This document shows positions 60,341-64,000 of a stretch of DNA of 64,000 bases, piece after piece (the stretch's first letter is position 1; every line of letters starts with the position of its first letter). The stretch is from Candidatus Leptovillus gracilis (GTDB lineage Bacteria; Chloroflexota; Anaerolineae; Promineifilales; Promineifilaceae). Made by a program: the position numbers and the translations under genes. The stretch spans positions 372,001 to 436,000 of the forward strand of contig JADJXA010000001.1 of NCBI GenBank assembly GCA_016716065.1. The letters run 5' to 3'. A model generated the notes under the pieces. It saw only the letters and a list, made by a program, of their open reading frames with translations, did not search any database and had not been told where the DNA came from.

Positions 60341-60401
60341 CTATTTACCACCGATTGACCCCAAAATAGCGAGAAGATACTTTTATTGGTTGATTGGGGG
60401 T

Positions 60402-60419
60402 GGGCAACGGCCGTTGCCC
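60402..60419. repeat. 18-bp perfect palindrome around ACGGCCGT
   Basis: GGGCAACGGCCGTTGCCC in the spacer. The central octamer is the iterated palindrome; the arms add five more paired bases each side. Confidence 0.8.
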
Positions 60420-60467
60420 CCATCAACCCCTTCAATCCAGGCATTTACCCACGCTGCGCCAACAGTT

Positions 60468-60574
60468 CCCTTGAAAATAGGAGCGCGGACGTCCCGTCCG
60501 CCCGGCCGGCGAGACGCCTGCGCTCCCAGGGTTTTGATTCGTGATGGTGGGTGCAGCCCACTCATGAAGTCTCC
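60468..60574. repeat. Inverted single copy of the 106-bp element
   Basis: Reverse complement of the units at 17698-18015, from CCCTTGAAAAT to CATGAAGTCTCC, with the same two hairpins. It is followed by the direct repeat TCTCCTGGCGCAA twice (60570-60595). Confidence 0.9.
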
Positions 60575-60652
60575 TGGCGCAATCTCCTGGCGCAATCTCA
60601 CTGACATTAGATCATGCGAGATACGGCCGTCTCCGGTATAATAATCCCCTGG

Positions 60653-60805
60653 TAGCCGTAAACCGTTAGCTCGGTAGCTGTGAACCGAACTCCGTATCCC
60701 GTTTCCCATTGGCATTTGCCCCAGGCAGCGCCCACAGATTACCGAACACGGCTTACGGCTTACGGAACACGGTTTACGGAACACGGAACACCGACCACAA
60801 AACAC
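60653..60805. repeat. Word-like repeat leader before hisS
   Basis: Strings of CCGTAAACCGTTAGC, CCGAACTCCGTATCCCGT and then CGGCTTACGGCTTACGGAAC, ACGGTTTACGGAACACGGAA: the two halves are roughly complementary and fold as a long hairpin. No gene in 59924-60816 except the doubtful frame noted. Confidence 0.7.
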
Positions 60806-60816
60806 GGAGGCTATTT

Positions 60817-62089
60817 TTGACAGCAATTCAACGAGCGACCGGCATGCAAGACGTGCTGCCCGAAGACCGCCGCTATTGGGACCTTGTCACCAGCAAAGCC
60901 GCCGACCTGGCCCAACGTTACGGTTTCCAGCGCATAGACGTGCCCATCATCGAATACACCCCTCTTTTCGCGCGCGGCATGGGCACGGCGTCCGACGTCT
61001 TTGTGCAAAAAGAGATGTACACCATCGAAGAGCCAGACGACCTCAGTGTAACGCTGCGGCCAGAATTTACGGCCGGATTTGTGCGCGCCTTCATCGAAAA
61101 CGGCATGATGACCTGGCCGCAGCCGGTTAAGCTCTATTCAATTGGCCCCATCTTCCGCCGCGAACGGCCGCAAGCCGGCCGCTATCGCCAGCACAGCCAA
61201 TTTAACGCCGAAATCCTGGGCGAAACAGACCCCGCCGCCGACCTGGAAGTGATGATGCTGGCGATGAACCTGTACCGCGAACTGGGTTACAAAGGGTTGA
61301 CCTTTCAGCTCAACAGCACCGGCTGCCCGGTCTGCAAACCGGTCTACATCCAGGCCCTCACCGCCTACCTGGCCGAGCACCAGGACAAACTGGCGGCCAT
61401 AGACAAAGAACGCCTGGGCAAAAACCCGCTGCGCGTGCTGGACAGCAAAGAGCCGGGCATGGACAGGTTGTTAGCCGCTGCGCCGCACATCATCAACTAC
61501 CTTTGCGATGACTGCGCCGACCATTTTGCCGACCTGCGCCGCCTGCTGGATGCGCTGGGCCAGGGTTATGCCATCAATTTCCGGCTGGTGCGCGGCATTG
61601 ATTATTACACCAAGACGGTGTTTGAAGTGTGGGCCGAAGGCATTGGGGCGCAGGCGGCCGTGTGCGGCGGCGGCCGTTACGATGGGCTGGCCGAAGCCAT
61701 CGGCGGGCCGGCTACGCCCGGCGTCGGTTTTGGCAGCGGCATCGAACGCATTGTCTTGGGGATGCGCGAGCAGGGGCTGGAGCCGCCGGAACCGCCACAG
61801 CCGACCGTGTTGGTGGCCCATTTTGGCGGCAAGACAAAGGAAACGGCCGTTACCCTCACCTACCAAGCTCCGCGCCGCGGGCATCGGAACCCGGTTGGCC
61901 TTTGCCCGCGACAAACGCAGCCTGAAAAGCCAGATGCGCGAAGCCAACCGCTTCCACATGCACACCGTCCTCATCCTCGGTGAAGATGAAGTAGCCGCGG
62001 GATTGGTGGCGGTACGGCCGTTAACCGGCGGCGACCAGAGCCAGGTCCCGCTCATTGACATTGTAAATACATTCACAGCTGGTAGTTGA
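60817..62089 (+). CDS. hisS: Histidyl-tRNA synthetase, with a frameshift
   Basis: About 424 residues if corrected. Start TTG 60817 with GGAGG six bases upstream; the longer frame begins in a repeat. Class II core: ATGMQDVLPEDRRYW, motif 2 (PIFRRERPQAGRYRQHSQFN), HisA LVRGIDYYTKTVFE and motif 3 (GFGSGIERIVL). At 61867 one extra base (G between CAA and CTC) shifts the frame: the frame up to there ends at about 61983 with unrelated residues, while the true anticodon-binding end (LRAAGIGTRLAFARDKRSLK to TFTAGS) continues in the next frame to 62089. The gene is essential, so a sequencing error is likely. Confidence 0.88.
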
Positions 62090-62143
62090 TAGTTGTTAGT
62101 AGATAGTGTCACTAACAACTCCCAACTAACAACTCCCAACTCC
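62081..62143. repeat. Short-word hairpin between hisS and nadK
   Basis: GGTAGTTGATAGTTGTTAGT on the left and ACTAACAACTCCCAACTAAC on the right: built from AGTTG / CAACT words. It runs into the nadK start, so it may affect coupling. Confidence 0.7.
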
Positions 62144-62146
62144 TTC

Positions 62147-62992
62147 ATGACAATCTTCGGCATTCTCTACCATCCAAAGATCGTGGCTTCGCAGCCGTTA
62201 GCCGGCGAAATTGAAGCCTGGTTGGGGCAGCACGGCGTTACAGCCTGGTCGGCCTCTGCCTGGGAAGAGGCCGCTTTCAGCGAAGCCCTGGGCGGCGTTG
62301 ATTTGCTGCTCGTCCTGGGCGGCGACGGCTCCACACTCCATGCGGCGCGCCTGGCGCTGCCATATCAAATCCCCATTTTCGGCATTAACCTGGGCCGGGT
62401 CGGCTTTCTCAGCGAAGCCCGGCCCGACGACTGGCGCGACAAACTCAGCAAAGTCATTCAGGGCGAGTATTGGATTGAAGAACGGCTGATGCTGCACGCC
62501 GATTTGCGCCGCAACGGGTATGTCATTAATACCTTCACCGCCCTTAACGATCTGGTGATCGGCCGGGGCAAGCAGGCGCGGGTGCTCCATTTGCACCTCA
62601 GCGTTGATGGCGATCACGTGACCACTTACACGGCCGATGCCCTCATCGTGGCCACGCCCACCGGCTCTACCGCTTACTCTATGGCCGCCGGCGGGCCGCT
62701 GCTGCCGCCGCAGTTGCAAAACTTTGTCGTCGTGCCGGTGGCGGCGCACCTCAGCCTGGATCGCGCGCTGGTGCTGCACGAAGAAGCGGAGATCATCATC
62801 CAGGTGCAAATGGGCCACGAGGCCATGCTGACAGCCGATGGCCAGGATGGTTTGGACCTGGAAAGCGCTGATGAGGTGCTGATTCGCAAGCATACCCATT
62901 ACAGCTATTTTGCACGGGTGGAAAGTTCAGGTTATTTTTACCGTCGTTTGATGCGACGATTGGGCCATTTGCGCCCTCCAGCAGAAGGATAA
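62147..62992 (+). CDS. nadK: NAD kinase
   Basis: 281 residues from ATG 62147 (the long frame starts in the repeat). Motif GGDGS at 58-62, ALNDLVIGRG (the NE/D motif) and TPTGSTAYSMAAGGPLL, which binds NAD. It phosphorylates NAD to NADP with ATP or polyphosphate. The gene order nadK-(gene)-recN is common in bacteria. Confidence 0.96.
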   Translation: MTIFGILYHPKIVASQPLAGEIEAWLGQHGVTAWSASAWEEAAFSEALGGVDLLLVLGGDGSTLHAARLALPYQIPIFGINLGRVGFLSEARPDDWRDKLSKVIQGEYWIEERLMLHADLRRNGYVINTFTALNDLVIGRGKQARVLHLHLSVDGDHVTTYTADALIVATPTGSTAYSMAAGGPLLPPQLQNFVVVPVAAHLSLDRALVLHEEAEIIIQVQMGHEAMLTADGQDGLDLESADEVLIRKHTHYSYFARVESSGYFYRRLMRRLGHLRPPAEG

Positions 62993-62996
62993 GCCT

Positions 62997-63891
62997 ATGA
63001 CGATGAGTGAACCGCGCCTGCGCACGCTGCTGCGCCAGGCGGAAAAGGCCCGCAGCGCCGGCAAACGCGCCGCCGCCGCGCAGTTGTACCGGGAGATTGT
63101 GGCCGAGGAGCCGGAAGTGGAAGCGTGGCAGGGGTGGGCGAATTAACCAACGACCCGGATGAACAGAAGCAGGCTTGCCAGCAGGTGCTGGCGCTGGGAG
63201 CCGGGCAATGCCGTGGCCCAGGCGGTCTTGGCCGGCGAACCGCTGCCAGAGATGGCTGCGCCGGTAGAAGGCGCAAGATGGAACGGCTGCCCAGAACGGC
63301 TGTTCACCACCCGCAACGGCCGTGCCCCAAAACGGGATGCCCGGCCGTTGTCATTAAGCCCAACGCGCCCACACCGCCGAAGAGCCGGTCCTTTTCTGCT
63401 ATCGCCACCCCGACCGTGACACCGCCTTGCGTTGTTACAACTGCAACCGGCCCATCTGCATCGACTGCGCCAACAAAACCCCGGTCGGCTACATCTGTCC
63501 GGAATGCAAGTTCAACATGGAGGAAAAATTTTTCACCGCCACCACCGTCGATTACGTGCTGGCCACGATTGTTTCCTTTATTCTGAGCCTGTTGGCCGGT
63601 TTTGTTGTTGTCAACTTTGGCGGCGGCTTTTTCTGGATTCTGATTGTGCTGTTTGTGGCCGGGGGGGTGGGCGGCTTCGTCGCCAAGATGACCCATCGCG
63701 CCATTGGCGGCCGGCGTGGGCGCTATATTCCCCATCTGGTTGCCACCATGGTGATTTTGGGCGTGGTGATTCCGGCGCTGCCGCTGCTGCTCGGCATTTT
63801 GCTTGGCGGCGTGGGAGCGCTGTTTGGGCTGCTGGTGCCGGGCGTGTACGCGTTTGTCGCTTCCAGTTCGGCGTTTTATTGGATGCGGTAA
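62997..63891 (+). pseudogene. TPR/zinc-finger/membrane protein gene broken by frameshifts
   Basis: Read piecewise: frame from ATG 62997 gives a TPR-like start (LRQAEKARSAGKRAAAAQLY) to an early stop at 63144; the sequence continues in another frame near 63130 (GELTNDPDEQKQACQQVL), shifts again near 63195 (EPGNAVAQAVLAGEPL), and again before 63380 (TAEEPVLFCYRHPDRDTALR), then runs to 63891. That last part has a B-box-like zinc finger (CYNCNRPICIDC and CPEC) and two membrane helices. Without the shifts it would be one 290-residue protein. Either a decaying gene or a poor stretch of sequence. Confidence 0.7.
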
Positions 63892-63935
63892 GGCGATTGC
63901 GGATTTCCGATTGCGGATTTCGGAATATTGAATCT

Positions 63936-64000
63936 ATGTTAGCTGAATTGTACATTCGTCATTTTGCCATCATAGACGAACTGCGCATGAAGATGATGCC
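63936..64000 (+). CDS. recN: DNA repair protein RecN, first 21 codons
   Basis: Cut by the window end. ATG 63936 opens MLAELYIRHFAIIDELRMKM, matching the RecN N-terminus (ML-EL-IRNFAIID). RecN is an SMC-like ATPase acting at double-strand breaks, standard neighbour of nadK. No GAAC-N4-GTTC box is seen upstream; a GGATTGCGGATTTC-type repeat is there. Confidence 0.85.
   Translation, partial: MLAELYIRHFAIIDELRMKMM

Noticed and set aside
1..64000. tRNA or rRNA genes
   Set aside because: I looked for TTCGANTC-type arms and rRNA signatures and found none that fold; a tRNAscan run would be decisive.

Overview
The window is one stretch of a GC-rich bacterial chromosome (GC not counted). Gene content points to a free-living heterotroph, most likely Chloroflexota of the Anaerolineae type; this is an inference from protein style and gene order, not a database match. 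Pointers are the LexA operator type (CGAAC-N4-GTTCG), the membrane-anchored YvcK, Thr/Pro-rich lipoproteins, the rpmH-rnpA-yidD-yidC-jag order, a small Flp pilin, paired Hsp20 genes, and long intergenic repeats. I saw no rRNA, tRNA, CRISPR array, prophage or intact insertion sequence. It reads as core chromosome with decayed or repetitive spacers.

Layout. 1-10.4 kb: end of a GAF/PAS sensor; an SOS module (lexA with a textbook promoter/operator, and an FtsK-like ATPase plus small partner under a second LexA box); gamma-glutamyltransferase family; molybdopterin oxidoreductase; HtrA-like protease; NarL-type regulator; PPC lipoprotein; HD hydrolase. 10.4-15 kb: tyrosine catabolism (Lrp regulator, aminotransferase, hppD, hmgA). 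15-22 kb: flavin reductase, hslO, phosphoesterase plus MazG-like pair, gap, yvcK. 22-27 kb: mtnA, a CDP-sugar cluster and two Hsp20. 27-36 kb: envelope beta-propeller, lipoprotein hydrolase, universal stress protein, Flp pilin, a SulP-STAS-rhodanese fusion coupled to glpX. 36-41.3 kb: sugar ABC importer without its ATPase. 41.4-46.2 kb: IMPase family and a serine biosynthesis set (serB-like, class V aminotransferase, serA). 46-53.6 kb: reverse-strand rpmH-rnpA-yidD-(lipoprotein)-yidC-khpB, clpP, eno, azlCD. 53.7-60 kb: Ca2+/H+ exchanger, histidine kinase, O-methyltransferase, two divergent citrate synthase family genes. 60-64 kb: hisS, nadK, a TPR/zinc/TM gene and the first codons of recN; several frameshifts cluster here.

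The most striking genome-scale signal is the 8-bp palindrome ACGGCCGT, which I counted by eye about 120 times in 64 kb, where one or two are expected. It sits mostly inside genes, read as Thr-Ala-Val, Asn/Asp-Gly-Arg or Arg-Pro, so it resembles a highly iterated palindrome (cyanobacterial HIP1) or an uptake sequence. Other repeats include two 192-196 bp MITE-like elements in opposite orientation, a 106-bp element in three tandem copies plus one distant inverted copy, word-like perfect hairpins, and short tandem repeats that fold into long hairpins between genes.

All calls come from reading the sequence. Family assignments rest on motifs visible in the translation; starts were moved from the longest frame where a ribosome binding site or known N-terminus argued for it.
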